A stretch of DNA of 64,000 nucleotides, taken from Roseobacter sp. MED193. GTDB lineage: Bacteria; Pseudomonadota; Alphaproteobacteria; Rhodobacterales; Rhodobacteraceae. The notes beneath the pieces are model-generated. The model had not been told where the DNA came from and did not search any database. It saw nothing but the letters and a program-made list of their open reading frames with translations. The DNA lies in NCBI RefSeq assembly GCF_000152965.1, contig NZ_AANB01000005.1:1-64000 (forward strand). Reading direction: 5' to 3'. The position numbers and the translations under genes are program-made. This document shows positions 51,389-61,063 of the stretch, piece by piece (within the stretch, counting starts at the first letter, position 1; each line of letters begins with the position of its first letter).

Positions 51389-54112
51389 TTAGTCAAAGCT
51401 GTAGGTGAATTCCCCATCCGCGACGTCGATTGCGACAGAGGCAACTTCCTCCCCCGCCATCAGGCGGCGCAAAAACTCGTTGGAGATATCCGGCAGCATG
51501 GAATTGGTCACGATTGCGTCGATCATCCGACCGCCGCTTTCAAGCTCCTGACATTGATCAACAATCTTATCGACAACAGCATCTGTGTAGGAAAACGGCA
51601 CCCCATGCGCCTCTTCCACCCGTTTTTTGATCCGGCCCAGCTGCAGCCTGGTGATTTTGCCAATCATATCCGGGCTCAGCGGGTAATAAGGAATGGTCAC
51701 CAACCGCCCCAAAAGCGCCGCTGGGAAAATTTTCAGCAGCGGATCACGCAATGCCTTGGCGATGCCTTCTGGTGCGGGCATCAGATCCGGGTCGGCGCAC
51801 ATATCCATAATCATGTCAGAACCCGCATTGGAGGTGAGCAGGATCAGGGTGTTTTTAAAATCAATCACCCGGCCCTCGCCATCCTCCATCACGCCCTTGT
51901 CAAAGACCTGAAAAAAGATCTCATGCACATCAGGGTGCGCCTTTTCGACCTCGTCCAGCAGCACCACCGAATAGGGTTTGCGCCGCACCGCTTCGGTCAG
52001 AACACCACCTTCGCCGTAGCCGACATAGCCAGGAGGAGCGCCCTTCAGAGAGCTGACCGTATGGGCCTCTTGGTACTCGGACATATTGATGGTGATGACA
52101 TTCTGCTCCCCGCCATAGAGCACCTCGGCAAGGGCCAGGGCGGTCTCGGTCTTGCCCACCCCGGATGTACCGGCCAGCATGAAAACCCCAATGGGTTTGT
52201 TGGGATTATCCAGCCCGGCACGGCTGGTCTGGATGCGTTTGGCGATCATCTTCATCGCGTGATCCTGACCGATCACCCGCTTGGCCAGATGTTCCTCCAG
52301 ATGTAGGATGGTGTCGATTTCATCCTTGACCATGCGGCCCACCGGAATGCCGGTCCAATCCCCCACAACGCTGGCGATGGCCTGATGGTCGACAATCGGC
52401 AGGATCAGAGCGGAGTCGCCCTGAAGCTCCTCCAGCTCGGCGTTTTTGTCCTTCAACTGTTGCATCAGATCGGCACGATCCTCAGGGCTTAGCGGGCTGG
52501 TCATTGCGCCCTCAGCCCCCTCTTCCCCAGTATCCACTGCGGCGTCTACGGGCGCGGCCCCCTCCCGGAGTTTGGCGCGCAGGTCGAGGATCTCCTGGAC
52601 CACCGCTTTTTCCTTGTCCCAACGGGTGGTGAGCCCTGCCAGCCGCTCTTCCTCGGTGGTCTTTGCCGCTGTCACCGCCTCGCGCCGGTCTGCGACGTCA
52701 TAGCCTGCTGTCTCATCCCGACCGATGATCTCCAACTCGGTGGTCAGCGCCTCAATCCGGCGTTGGCTATCGTCCACTTCCGCCGGGACTGCATGCTGGC
52801 TAACTGCGACACGGGCGCAGGCGGTGTCCAGCAAGCTCACGGATTTATCCGGCAACTGCCGCGCTGGAATGTAGCGCGCCGACAGGCTGACAGCGGCCTC
52901 GATCCCTTCATCCAGAACCTGCACCCGGTGATGGTTTTCCAGCATCGAGGCGATACCGCGCATCATCAGGATTGCCTTGGGCACCGAGGGCTCATCAATC
53001 TTGACCACCTGAAAACGCCGGGTCAGCGCCGGATCTTTTTCGATGTATTTCTTGTATTCTGCCCAAGTGGTGGCGCCAATGGTACGCAGAGTACCCCGTG
53101 CCAGCGCCGGTTTCAGCAGGTTAGCCGCATCGCCCGTCCCCGCCGCACCACCTGCCCCAACAAGTGTGTGGGTTTCATCCACAAACATCACAATAGGTTG
53201 GGCACTGGCCTGAACCTCATCAATCACCTGACGCAGGCGGTTTTCAAACTCCCCCTTCATCGAGGCGCCAGCCTGCAATAGGCCAATATCCAAGGCCAAG
53301 AGCCGCACATTTTGCAACGCTGGCGGCACATCTCCACGGGCAATCCGCAGGGCAAAGCCTTCAACAACAGCCGTTTTCCCAACGCCTGCCTCACCTGTGA
53401 GGATCGGGTTGTTCTGGCGTCGCCGCATCAGGATATCAACAATCTGGCGGATCTCTTCGTCGCGCCCCACAATGGGGTCAATTTCCCCATTGCGCGCCTG
53501 TTCGGTCAGATCCGTGCAGAACTGCTCCAGCGCCTCTCCCTTGCCCATGGCACCGGGGGCCATGGCACCAGAGGCCTCGCCGGGTTCGGCACCGCCACCG
53601 GTCACAGAACTGCCATCCTGCGCCGACATCGTGGCCTCAGGCGAGCCATCCGTGGCCTCAGCAAAGTTATCCGCCAGATCATCGGCGCCGATGCTGGCCA
53701 GTTCCGGCGACATGGAGGCGAGGATATTACGCAGGGCTGGTGTTTTCAGCATACCCAGGAGCAGATAGCCGCTGCGCACCTGGCTCGCCGAATAGAGCAA
53801 TGAGCCCCAGACCCAGCCGCGTTCCATCGCGTCCATCAGATGATCACTAAGGTCAGATATCGCCGAAGCCCCACGGGGCAGCATGTCCAGCGCCCGGGTC
53901 ATCTCAGAAGCGATCTTTCCAGTGTCGAGATCATAATGGGCAATGATCCGGTGCATATCGCTGTCTTGCTGCGCCAAAAGCTGATGCATCCAGTGCACTA
54001 GCTCAACATAGGGGTTGCCCCGCATTTTGCAGAACACAGTTGCCCCTTCTACCGCTTGATAGCCCAATTTGTTGAGCTTCCCGAATAGCGCCACGCGGCT
54101 GATCTCGGTCAT
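51389..54112 (-). CDS. clpV: T6SS sheath-recycling ATPase ClpV (TssH)
   Basis: A 907-residue Clp/Hsp100 AAA+ ATPase. The N-terminal repeat domain spans about 1-160; AAA1 has [13 protein letters not shown] (about 245) and [12 protein letters not shown]; a coiled middle domain runs about 420-520 with an acidic insertion; AAA2 has [14 protein letters not shown] (about 640) and [14 protein letters not shown]. ClpV unfolds the contracted sheath by pulling TssC. The presence of a second TssC-like protein in the same operon makes substrate choice an open question. Confidence 0.96.
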   Translation of the reverse strand: MTEISRVALFGKLNKLGYQAVEGATVFCKMRGNPYVELVHWMHQLLAQQDSDMHRIIAHYDLDTGKIASEMTRALDMLPRGASAISDLSDHLMDAMERGWVWGSLLYSASQVRSGYLLLGMLKTPALRNILASMSPELASIGADDLADNFAEATDGSPEATMSAQDGSSVTGGGAEPGEASGAMAPGAMGKGEALEQFCTDLTEQARNGEIDPIVGRDEEIRQIVDILMRRRQNNPILTGEAGVGKTAVVEGFALRIARGDVPPALQNVRLLALDIGLLQAGASMKGEFENRLRQVIDEVQASAQPIVMFVDETHTLVGAGGAAGTGDAANLLKPALARGTLRTIGATTWAEYKKYIEKDPALTRRFQVVKIDEPSVPKAILMMRGIASMLENHHRVQVLDEGIEAAVSLSARYIPARQLPDKSVSLLDTACARVAVSQHAVPAEVDDSQRRIEALTTELEIIGRDETAGYDVADRREAVTAAKTTEEERLAGLTTRWDKEKAVVQEILDLRAKLREGAAPVDAAVDTGEEGAEGAMTSPLSPEDRADLMQQLKDKNAELEELQGDSALILPIVDHQAIASVVGDWTGIPVGRMVKDEIDTILHLEEHLAKRVIGQDHAMKMIAKRIQTSRAGLDNPNKPIGVFMLAGTSGVGKTETALALAEVLYGGEQNVITINMSEYQEAHTVSSLKGAPPGYVGYGEGGVLTEAVRRKPYSVVLLDEVEKAHPDVHEIFFQVFDKGVMEDGEGRVIDFKNTLILLTSNAGSDMIMDMCADPDLMPAPEGIAKALRDPLLKIFPAALLGRLVTIPYYPLSPDMIGKITRLQLGRIKKRVEEAHGVPFSYTDAVVDKIVDQCQELESGGRMIDAIVTNSMLPDISNEFLRRLMAGEEVASVAIDVADGEFTYSFD

Positions 54113-54137
54113 GGTATTTCACTCCCTATAGGCACTC

Positions 54138-55175
54138 TTAATTCCCCGAGCTGCTGCCGGGGTACAAAAACAAATCTTCAACATCTGGCTGGTCTATGTC
54201 TGGGTCAGGTCGGCTGCGGATCCAGCTGGTATGGCCAAGCCGCGTTGTGCCTCCAAGGCTCGCCCGGGGCACGGCATCGCCTGCCAGAACAAGGTTCACA
54301 TCCCAGTCCAGGAAATCACCCACATAGCTGCGCACAATCGCGCGCAGGCGGTCCAGCGCCGCGCCACCCGGCAACAGCCGCTCGTAATCCTGCAGGTTCA
54401 GCGGGCCGATACGCAGGCGAAACTTGGCCGAACGGCTCCAGACCTTTTCTCCCAGGCTGGTGCTTTGGCCCAAGCCCCCCTGCCCCCGGCCCATCTGCCA
54501 GCGGTCATCGGGTTCCAGCTGCAGCCAGCTGCCCACGAATTCCTCCAGCTGTACTGGCACCTGGAAAAAGTCCGACAAGATCGCCACAAGTCCGGCAGGT
54601 GTTTTGGTCCCCTGCCCCAGAATCCCAGTGAAATGCAGCTTGGCCAGATCCGGCATGTCATCACGGTTCTGCAACCCCTTGCCATGATAGCCCGCAAGCG
54701 CTGCCACACGGTCCGCCAAAGGGTCTTCATCGCGATCAAAACTCACCGCAGGCGCGCCCTCTGCCCAGGCACGATAGAGCAGCGACATCATCCGGTGCGT
54801 CAACATATCAGCAAAACCCACCATAGTGGGGTCGCGATGGTTGCGTTTACGATCGCGCGCATATTCGGTCAGATGCAGCGGCAGCGGGCCCTGCGGCCCA
54901 AAGAGACCAAAAAACCGATTGGTCAGCCGCGCGGGCCCTTCTTTGGTCGCGGGGGTAAAATCGGCAATCGAGGAGGGAGGAAAGGCCAGCTCGGCCTCTT
55001 GGCCCAGGCGCAGCGGATCTTGCCGGGGGCGGCGGCTCTCACCCAATCGCGGCGCATCAGAATAATGTGCTTCCAATACCCTAAGGGCCTGAAAAACATG
55101 GTGTTCCTCAGGGGCTTCAACCAGACGGTCAAAGAGGCTCAAATCATTCGGCCCAGACCCTTTTGCGGACGCCAT
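54138..55175 (-). CDS. tssG: T6SS baseplate protein TssG
   Basis: A 345-residue TssG: VFQALRVLEAHYSDAPRLG, FFGLFGPQGPLPLHLTEYAR (diagnostic) and LEEFVGSWLQLEPDDRW. Together with TssE, TssF and TssK it forms the baseplate wedge. It begins 37 bases inside tssF in another frame. The stop lies 25 bases before clpV. Confidence 0.95.
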   Translation of the reverse strand: MASAKGSGPNDLSLFDRLVEAPEEHHVFQALRVLEAHYSDAPRLGESRRPRQDPLRLGQEAELAFPPSSIADFTPATKEGPARLTNRFFGLFGPQGPLPLHLTEYARDRKRNHRDPTMVGFADMLTHRMMSLLYRAWAEGAPAVSFDRDEDPLADRVAALAGYHGKGLQNRDDMPDLAKLHFTGILGQGTKTPAGLVAILSDFFQVPVQLEEFVGSWLQLEPDDRWQMGRGQGGLGQSTSLGEKVWSRSAKFRLRIGPLNLQDYERLLPGGAALDRLRAIVRSYVGDFLDWDVNLVLAGDAVPRASLGGTTRLGHTSWIRSRPDPDIDQPDVEDLFLYPGSSSGN

Positions 55176-57016
55176 CTGGCGATTTCCCCTCGTTTTTCGG
55201 TTGTCAGAACCGTTTCGGTAAATGAATTAATGCTGGCGTAGCCATGAAAGAACCGCTCCAATACAGCCCCCAACGCATAGATATTGCTGCCTTCAAAGAA
55301 GCTTTCGTCAAAGCCGATAGAGATTTCCATGCCGCGCACTGCAGTCGACAAAATCTCGTCGCTCATCCGGCGCACGATGGGGCGGCTGGAAACGGAAACA
55401 ATGCCTTCCAGCTGCTTTTCGGTCACCCGATTTCCCAGCGGCGCATAGAGCCCAACCAGCTCACGCAGGGCCTCTGCAGCATTGCCCCGGCCGCTGTCAG
55501 CAATCGAAACATAGTTGAGGCTCAGATGTGAAATCAGCCGCCAAGCCGTATCACCCTGCCCCAAGGAAGGATGAGGGCGGGTGGGTGAAATTGGCAGGTT
55601 GATCTGCCTCACTGGCCCGCCTTCGGGCAGATGAAAAACATTCTCGTTCCCGGTCGCCAGTAAGAGCGGCAAATCGCGATTGGTGCAGAGCGCCTGAACC
55701 GCCAATTGCTCCAGATCCGGCCCATAGGGCGCTTGCGAGCGGTCTACCAAGGTCAGGTAGACCTCTGACCCCAAATAGGACGAACGCACACCGCGCAGAC
55801 GCTCTTTTTCCGAGCGCTCCCGCATGCGCCGCTTCAAGGTGTAATAGGCTGGATGCGTTTCACCCGCTGCGGTGAAATCATCCGCTGAGTAGAAGGGGCG
55901 AAACACCACGTCATCAGCACCTTCGCCGCTGATACCAGTGACCTTTTTCAGGGCGTAGATTTCAAAATCCAAACCCGCCGTCCGATTGGGAACCACCTGA
56001 TGTTCGGTATTACGCACGGTCATGCGCACCCGGTCACAGCGTTTTTCGAACAGGTTCACCGCAGGAATACAATTTAGTTGGAAGACCTCGGGCATCACCA
56101 CGGGCGCGATATCGCGCATACCTTCGCGAAGCGGAATGTAGAGGTCCAGTTCCGAACCTTCTGCCTTTTGCAAGGCCGGACGCAGCCCCTGCAATTCAAC
56201 AAAGCGAAACCGTTCGGGCATGGCAAAGAATTCCTGCAACAAACGATAGCCATCAAAGACCCTTGCCGGAACGGGCAACAGTGCTTCGTCGCGCGAAAAC
56301 CCTTTCTGTACGATGCGCCCCTCAGGCAGCGGCAGGTGCCAATCGGCCCGACGGTCGGTTGAGCGCGCCACAATGCCCTGGACCTGGGTACAGAGCAGCT
56401 CAAGCAAGGGCCAGCTGTTGCCAGCTGCACTGCCCAGATAGATCTGCAACCGATCCATATCGAGATCACGCAGCGCTTCGCCATCAGAGCGTTTGAGACG
56501 CAGGCGAATGCCGGCGCGGGCCTCATACCCGGTTGCGACACCTGCAGCGACCAGATCGCCCCGCCCGTCAATATACTGCGCCTCGGAGATTTCCACCGGC
56601 CAGAGCGTCAGATCTGCGGCGGTGCGGAATTCACATGGCGTCTGCTCCCCCTCATTCAAGCGCGAGCGCAGAACCGAATTTCGTGGCATCACATAGCCGC
56701 TTTTGACAGCGGAATTGGTTGGGTCAGGCTCAAAATGCGCAATCATCATCGATGGCGTCGGTGCCAGATAATGCGGGTAGATGATCTCAAGCAGGTTTGA
56801 AGTGAAATTGGGATACTGAAGCTCCAGCTCCAACTGCACACGGGCGGACAAGAAGGCCACGCCTTCGAGCAGGCGCTCCACATAGGGGTCAAGAACCTCG
56901 ACCCCCTCCATACCCAGCCGCGAGGCGATCTTGGGGTAGGCCGCCGCAAACTCCGCGCCCATGTCGCGCAGATAGTTCAGCTCATTCTCATAGTGGCCCA
57001 AGAGGCGGGTATCCAT
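55139..57016 (-). CDS. tssF: T6SS baseplate protein TssF
   Basis: A 625-residue TssF with the family's start (LLGHYENELNYLRDMGAEFA, AYPKIASRLGM) and DPYVERLLEGVAFLSARVQ. The C-terminal half includes NRDLPLLLATGNENVF and LIS-type helices. Two copies pair with TssG in each wedge. It begins 2 bases after the tssE stop. Confidence 0.96.
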   Translation of the reverse strand: MDTRLLGHYENELNYLRDMGAEFAAAYPKIASRLGMEGVEVLDPYVERLLEGVAFLSARVQLELELQYPNFTSNLLEIIYPHYLAPTPSMMIAHFEPDPTNSAVKSGYVMPRNSVLRSRLNEGEQTPCEFRTAADLTLWPVEISEAQYIDGRGDLVAAGVATGYEARAGIRLRLKRSDGEALRDLDMDRLQIYLGSAAGNSWPLLELLCTQVQGIVARSTDRRADWHLPLPEGRIVQKGFSRDEALLPVPARVFDGYRLLQEFFAMPERFRFVELQGLRPALQKAEGSELDLYIPLREGMRDIAPVVMPEVFQLNCIPAVNLFEKRCDRVRMTVRNTEHQVVPNRTAGLDFEIYALKKVTGISGEGADDVVFRPFYSADDFTAAGETHPAYYTLKRRMRERSEKERLRGVRSSYLGSEVYLTLVDRSQAPYGPDLEQLAVQALCTNRDLPLLLATGNENVFHLPEGGPVRQINLPISPTRPHPSLGQGDTAWRLISHLSLNYVSIADSGRGNAAEALRELVGLYAPLGNRVTEKQLEGIVSVSSRPIVRRMSDEILSTAVRGMEISIGFDESFFEGSNIYALGAVLERFFHGYASINSFTETVLTTEKRGEIARWRPQKGLGRMI

Positions 57017-57018
57017 GG

Positions 57019-57516
57019 CTAGAGCCCCCTTTCCATCTTGACCTCACCCGTGGTCACATCGACCTTGCTGCGCAGGTATAATTCCAGCGGCAGGGGCTGG
57101 GCCCACATATCTGCGCGAATATCCAGACCGATAGTCATGCCTGCCACATCCACATCACCGATCAACTGCACATCCACCGTGCCCTCAATAATGCGCGGCT
57201 CAAAACTGGTCACAGCCTGTTCGATAGCGCGGCGGATCTTCTCGGCTTTTTCAGTGGTGCTGAATTCGCCTGTGACCTCGCTCAAGCCAAAATTCAGCAC
57301 CGAAGCCGCCGCCATCGGGTAGCGATCCGCATCAATCTGATGGCCGGCGTTCTGCGTGTTGAGCAACCAGGACAGATCCCGTTGAATGATCTCACGCAAC
57401 CGGTTCAAATCAATGACCCGACTGTCGCGTGTTTCTTTGCGGTCTGTTGGATTGTTGTCTGTCAGCCGGTCCAAAAGCGAGGGTTGCAGGCGTTCGGCAA
57501 GCATCTTGTCAGCCAT
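57019..57516 (-). CDS. tssE: T6SS gp25-like baseplate protein TssE
   Basis: A 165-residue TssE, gp25/lysozyme-like fold: LQPSLLDRLTDN, LREIIQRDLSWLLNT and MAAASVLNFGLSEVTGEF, then a beta strand region (GTVDVQLIGDVDVAGM). It links the inner baseplate to the first sheath ring. ATG 57516 (MADKML) is chosen; the longer frame would use TTG. It overlaps tagJ by 8 bases, with agga of tagJ's last codons as ribosome site. Confidence 0.93.
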   Translation of the reverse strand: MADKMLAERLQPSLLDRLTDNNPTDRKETRDSRVIDLNRLREIIQRDLSWLLNTQNAGHQIDADRYPMAAASVLNFGLSEVTGEFSTTEKAEKIRRAIEQAVTSFEPRIIEGTVDVQLIGDVDVAGMTIGLDIRADMWAQPLPLELYLRSKVDVTTGEVKMERGL

Positions 57517-58312
57517 CCGGTTCGTCCTGCGTGCCAATCTTCAGCTGCCGAATATCCATCAGCGGAAAGTCTTTCTCACCAATGGTCAACAGCCGCTGCC
57601 CAAGGCCAGTATAGGTGCCTCCGTCCAGCTCTTGCCAATTGGTCGCGCGCGCCAGCTTGGCGCCGGCATCTGCCTTTTCGCTGCCCGGGTAGCGCGTCGG
57701 GATCAGAACCGCCAGCGCGCCCTCATTGGCCAGGGTCAATGTGCCCGCCATCCAGACAGTATCGCGCAGATCCGAAGGCGCATCGATTTCGAGACTTTGA
57801 ATCTGCGTAAAGGGGAGCCAGAAATAGCGCCCGTTAAGGATCACCTCAAGCACCGGCCCAAGACGCATGTCAGCATCGGCAATCCAATCAAACGCGGTGC
57901 CGTTCACGGTGCCCGCTGTTGTTGGCGCTGCCTCATAGGCTGCTTCACGCAGGGCAGTCGCTTGATCCGTATTCCCCTGCGCCAGCATTTTTTGCGCCTC
58001 GATCAACTGCGCCAGCCAGGCCTCTGGCTCACCCAGGATCAGCGGGTCTTTTTCGCCCTTGAAAACCTTTTCACGGTAGACTTCACAGAGGATCGCCTCG
58101 CGGTAGGCCTGCGCCATGACCGTGGCACCTGCGTCCAATTCAGCGCTCAACCGCAGCTGCGCAACAGCGCGTTTCCAATCCCCCAGGATACAGAGCAGCT
58201 GAAACAGGAATATCCGCAGTTTGGCGTTAGAGGGGTCGGCGCGGACCTGCTCTTGCAGCGCTGCGAGAGCCTGCTCCGGATCACCGGCGCGCAAATGCTC
58301 TTCTGGGGTCAT
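57509..58312 (-). CDS. tagJ: T6SS accessory protein TagJ (ImpE)
   Basis: A 267-residue ImpE/TagJ protein. The N-terminal helical repeat (EEHLRAGDPEQALAALQEQV, AKLRIFLFQLLCILGDW) is followed by the conserved FDWIADADMRLGPVLEVIL and YFWLPFTQIQSLEID. In characterised systems it binds TssB and helps sheath disassembly by ClpV. ATG 58312 is preferred over TTG 58318, with ggag upstream. Confidence 0.93.
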   Translation of the reverse strand: MTPEEHLRAGDPEQALAALQEQVRADPSNAKLRIFLFQLLCILGDWKRAVAQLRLSAELDAGATVMAQAYREAILCEVYREKVFKGEKDPLILGEPEAWLAQLIEAQKMLAQGNTDQATALREAAYEAAPTTAGTVNGTAFDWIADADMRLGPVLEVILNGRYFWLPFTQIQSLEIDAPSDLRDTVWMAGTLTLANEGALAVLIPTRYPGSEKADAGAKLARATNWQELDGGTYTGLGQRLLTIGEKDFPLMDIRQLKIGTQDEPDG

Positions 58313-58345
58313 GGGCAAAACTCCGCCATGTCAAACATGTCATAA

Positions 58346-58386
58346 CAAAACAATAAAAACCCCGGGCGTGATGCCACGCCCGGGGT
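58346..58386 (-). terminator. Rho-independent terminator after hcp
   Basis: A perfect 12-bp stem, accccgggcgtg (58359-58370) with cacgcccggggt (58375-58386), is followed on the minus strand by ttttattgttttg. It lies 9 bases after the hcp stop and before tagJ, so much of the transcript probably ends here, giving more Hcp than downstream proteins. Confidence 0.88.
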
Positions 58387-58394
58387 GGTGCAAA

Positions 58395-58898
58395 TCAATA
58401 TTCGAACTTGCCGGTTTGAACGTTCCATTGGAAAACAATCGGATTTTCCAACTTGCCCGTTTTTTGGTTGGTGGACTTATAGGTATGCTCTATCGCGGCA
58501 TAGGCCAGTGACCATGTCTCCTCCGGAATGCCATCCTCGCTGGCGGAAATCGAATAGCTGTCGATCACAACGTCCTTCAGCTTCCAGATGGAATATTCCA
58601 GCAGACCCTCAGCCTGTGCATCCCCCGAACGACACCAATGCATGATGATTTCGGGGCGCACAGTCCCGTTCGCCACAGATTTCGCCAGCTCGTTAGAAGC
58701 CTTGCCCATCTGGGAGGTCAGTTCGATCTTGCCAAAGTTGGAATTGGCATGCATCCGCTGTGTCGATCCAAGATCTGTCATCTCAACAGCGCGTTCAACA
58801 TTCCAGTTCGCCGATTGAATGACGATCCATTTCTTGTGTTTGTCTTCTGTGGCATCACCCTCGATATCCGAGATTTCCACAAACATGCTAGCAGCCAT
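58395..58898 (-). CDS. hcp: T6SS tube protein Hcp (TssD)
   Basis: A 167-residue Hcp: FVEISDIEGDATEDKHKKW at the start, GKIELTSQMGKASNELAKSV and the C-terminal EHTYKSTNQKTGKLENPI and WNVQTGKFEY. It stacks as hexameric rings to form the expelled inner tube. aaaggatagcaaa precedes the ATG. Flanked by a strong terminator, so probably highly expressed. Confidence 0.96.
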   Translation of the reverse strand: MAASMFVEISDIEGDATEDKHKKWIVIQSANWNVERAVEMTDLGSTQRMHANSNFGKIELTSQMGKASNELAKSVANGTVRPEIIMHWCRSGDAQAEGLLEYSIWKLKDVVIDSYSISASEDGIPEETWSLAYAAIEHTYKSTNQKTGKLENPIVFQWNVQTGKFEY

Positions 58899-58953
58899 TT
58901 TGCTATCCTTTCAAAACTTAACTCATTGACAAATTCAGAGGCAGGAGTGGTTG

Positions 58954-60450
58954 TTAGCCCCCTTTTTCCGAAGGCAGTTTCGACACCAGTCGCAGAGAAA
59001 CCGAAAGGCCCTCTAGCTGATAGTGCGGGCGCAGAAAGAATTTTGAGCTGTAATAACCCGGATTGCCCTCGACCTCTTCGACCACGACTTCCGCAGCCGC
59101 CAGAGGTTTGCGCGCCTTTTCATTCTCCGAAGAGATATCGGCATTAAAATCAACGTAATTGTTGATCCAGTTCTGCAGCCAGGATTCCATGTCCTGACGG
59201 CTTTTGAACGACCCGACCTTATCGCGCACCATACATTTCAGGTAGTGGGCAAACCGGCAGGTGGCAAAAAGATAGGGCAAACGCGCGCCGAGATTAGCGT
59301 TCGCCGTTGCATCCGGGTCGTCATATTCGGTGGGCTTGTGCAGGGATTGCGCGCCCATGAATGTCGCCACATCGGTGTTTTTGCGATGCAAAAGCGGCAT
59401 CATGCCATTCTTGGCAAGCTCTGCCTCGCGGCGATCATCGATGGCAATCTCCGTGGGGCATTTCTGATCCACGCCGCCGTCCGTTGTTGGGAAAGTATGC
59501 GAGGGCAGCTGTTCCAGCGTACCGCCACTTTCCACACCACGAATGCGCGAACACCAGCCATAGGATTTGAAGGAACGGGTGATATTCGTGGCCATGCCGT
59601 AGGCGGCATTGACCCAGGAATACTTATCGCTCTCAGCACCGGTGGTGTCTTCCTCAAAGGCAAATTCATCTACTGGGTCCGTCTTGGACCCATAGGGCAT
59701 CCGCCCCAGGAAGCGCGGCATCGCGAGACCAACATATTTTGAGTCTTCGCTTTCCCGCAGGGACCGCCAAGCAGCGTATTCCGGTGTTTGGAAGATCTTG
59801 GTCAAGTCGCGCGGGTTCGACAGCTCGGACCAGCTGTCCATCTGGAACAGCGAAGGCTCTGCCCCAGTGATCAAGGGCGCATGGGCTGCTGCTGCGATCT
59901 TGGACATCTCACCCAGAAGTTCAATATCCGGCGGCGAATGATCAAAGTGGAAATCTGCCACAAGGGAGCCGTAGGGCTCACCCCCCAACTGGCTGAATTC
60001 TTCGGTATAGAGCTTTTTGAAGATCGGCGATTGATCCATCGCCGTGCCTTTGTATTTGGCCAGACTCTTGCCCAGTTCCTTTTTGGTGATCGGGATCACC
60101 CGGATCTTCAGCATCTCGTCGGTTTCGGTGTTGTTCACCAGATAGTGCAACCCGCGCCAGGCACTCTCGAGTTGCTGGAACTCTTTGTTGTGCAGGATCA
60201 GATTGACCTGTTCGGTCAGCTTTTTGTCGATCTCAGCGACGATGCTCTCAATGGAGCGCAGCGCGTCATCAGAGATCAGACCGGTATTTGCCAGCGCCTG
60301 TTCCGCCAGGGTTTTCACCGCGCTTTCGACGGCGGTCTTCGCCTGATCCGACTTGGGACGGAATTCCTTTTGCAACAGGTTTGCAAATTCGCTGGAGCCA
60401 AATGCGGCTTCTGCCGGGGCGGCTTCGGTTTGGAGTGCTTCGTCTGCCAT
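58954..60450 (-). CDS. tssC: T6SS sheath large subunit TssC
   Basis: A 498-residue canonical TssC (VipB): ESAWRGLHYLVNNTETDE, FDHSPPDIELLGEMSKI, MPRFLGRMPYGSKTDPVDEF, SFKSYGWCSRIRGVESGG and the C-terminal YYSSKFFLRPHYQLEGLS. It forms the contractile sheath with TssB. The complete C-terminus contrasts with the fusion protein at 45260. It starts 11 bases after tssB. Confidence 0.97.
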   Translation of the reverse strand: MADEALQTEAAPAEAAFGSSEFANLLQKEFRPKSDQAKTAVESAVKTLAEQALANTGLISDDALRSIESIVAEIDKKLTEQVNLILHNKEFQQLESAWRGLHYLVNNTETDEMLKIRVIPITKKELGKSLAKYKGTAMDQSPIFKKLYTEEFSQLGGEPYGSLVADFHFDHSPPDIELLGEMSKIAAAAHAPLITGAEPSLFQMDSWSELSNPRDLTKIFQTPEYAAWRSLRESEDSKYVGLAMPRFLGRMPYGSKTDPVDEFAFEEDTTGAESDKYSWVNAAYGMATNITRSFKSYGWCSRIRGVESGGTLEQLPSHTFPTTDGGVDQKCPTEIAIDDRREAELAKNGMMPLLHRKNTDVATFMGAQSLHKPTEYDDPDATANANLGARLPYLFATCRFAHYLKCMVRDKVGSFKSRQDMESWLQNWINNYVDFNADISSENEKARKPLAAAEVVVEEVEGNPGYYSSKFFLRPHYQLEGLSVSLRLVSKLPSEKGG

Positions 60451-60461
60451 TTTATCCCTCC

Positions 60462-60980
60462 TTATTCCGTCTCACCACCGGCGTCACCGCCGGGTTTGGG
60501 CTGGGCTGCCAGGGTTTTCAGCAGGCTGGGATCCTGCATGATTTTGGTGATAAGATCCTCAGCACCGGTCTTGCCATCCATATAGGTCATCAGGTTGCTG
60601 AGCTGGGTGCGGGCATCCAACAGCTCTTTGAGCGGCGCAACCTTGGCAGCGATGGCAGCAGGTTTGAAATCATCCATGCTTTCAAAGGTGATATCCACCG
60701 CCATATTGCCTTCGCCGGTCAGCGTATTGGGCACGGTAAAGGCCGCGCGCGGGGCCATGGATTTCATCCGTTTGTCAAAGTTATCGACATCGATCTCGAG
60801 AAACTTGCGATCCGCAACAGAGGGTTGCTCAACCTCGGATTTCCCGGTCAGATCAGCCAGAACACCCATGACAAAGGGCAGCTGAACCTTCTTTTCAGCG
60901 CCGTAAAGTTCCACATCATATTCGATCTGGACCCGTGGCGCCCGATTGCGGCCAACAAATTTTTGTGCACTTCCAGCCAT
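60462..60980 (-). CDS. tssB: T6SS sheath small subunit TssB
   Basis: A 172-residue TssB (VipA): FVGRNRAPRVQIEYDVELYG, PFVMGVLADLTGKS, FLEIDVDNFDKRMKSM and RAAFTVPNTLTGEGN. About 155 residues align closely with the N-terminus of the 1305-residue fusion, showing a duplication within the cluster. First sheath gene; the 83 bases to tssA hold no clear signal. Confidence 0.97.
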   Translation of the reverse strand: MAGSAQKFVGRNRAPRVQIEYDVELYGAEKKVQLPFVMGVLADLTGKSEVEQPSVADRKFLEIDVDNFDKRMKSMAPRAAFTVPNTLTGEGNMAVDITFESMDDFKPAAIAAKVAPLKELLDARTQLSNLMTYMDGKTGAEDLITKIMQDPSLLKTLAAQPKPGGDAGGETE

Positions 60981-61063
60981 CTAGCTCTCCTTAACTCGTA
61001 ATCTAACTGGACAAAGACCCCTGTTCCCGGATCACCCCAGGACGAAAAGCACCTTGCCTCCCC

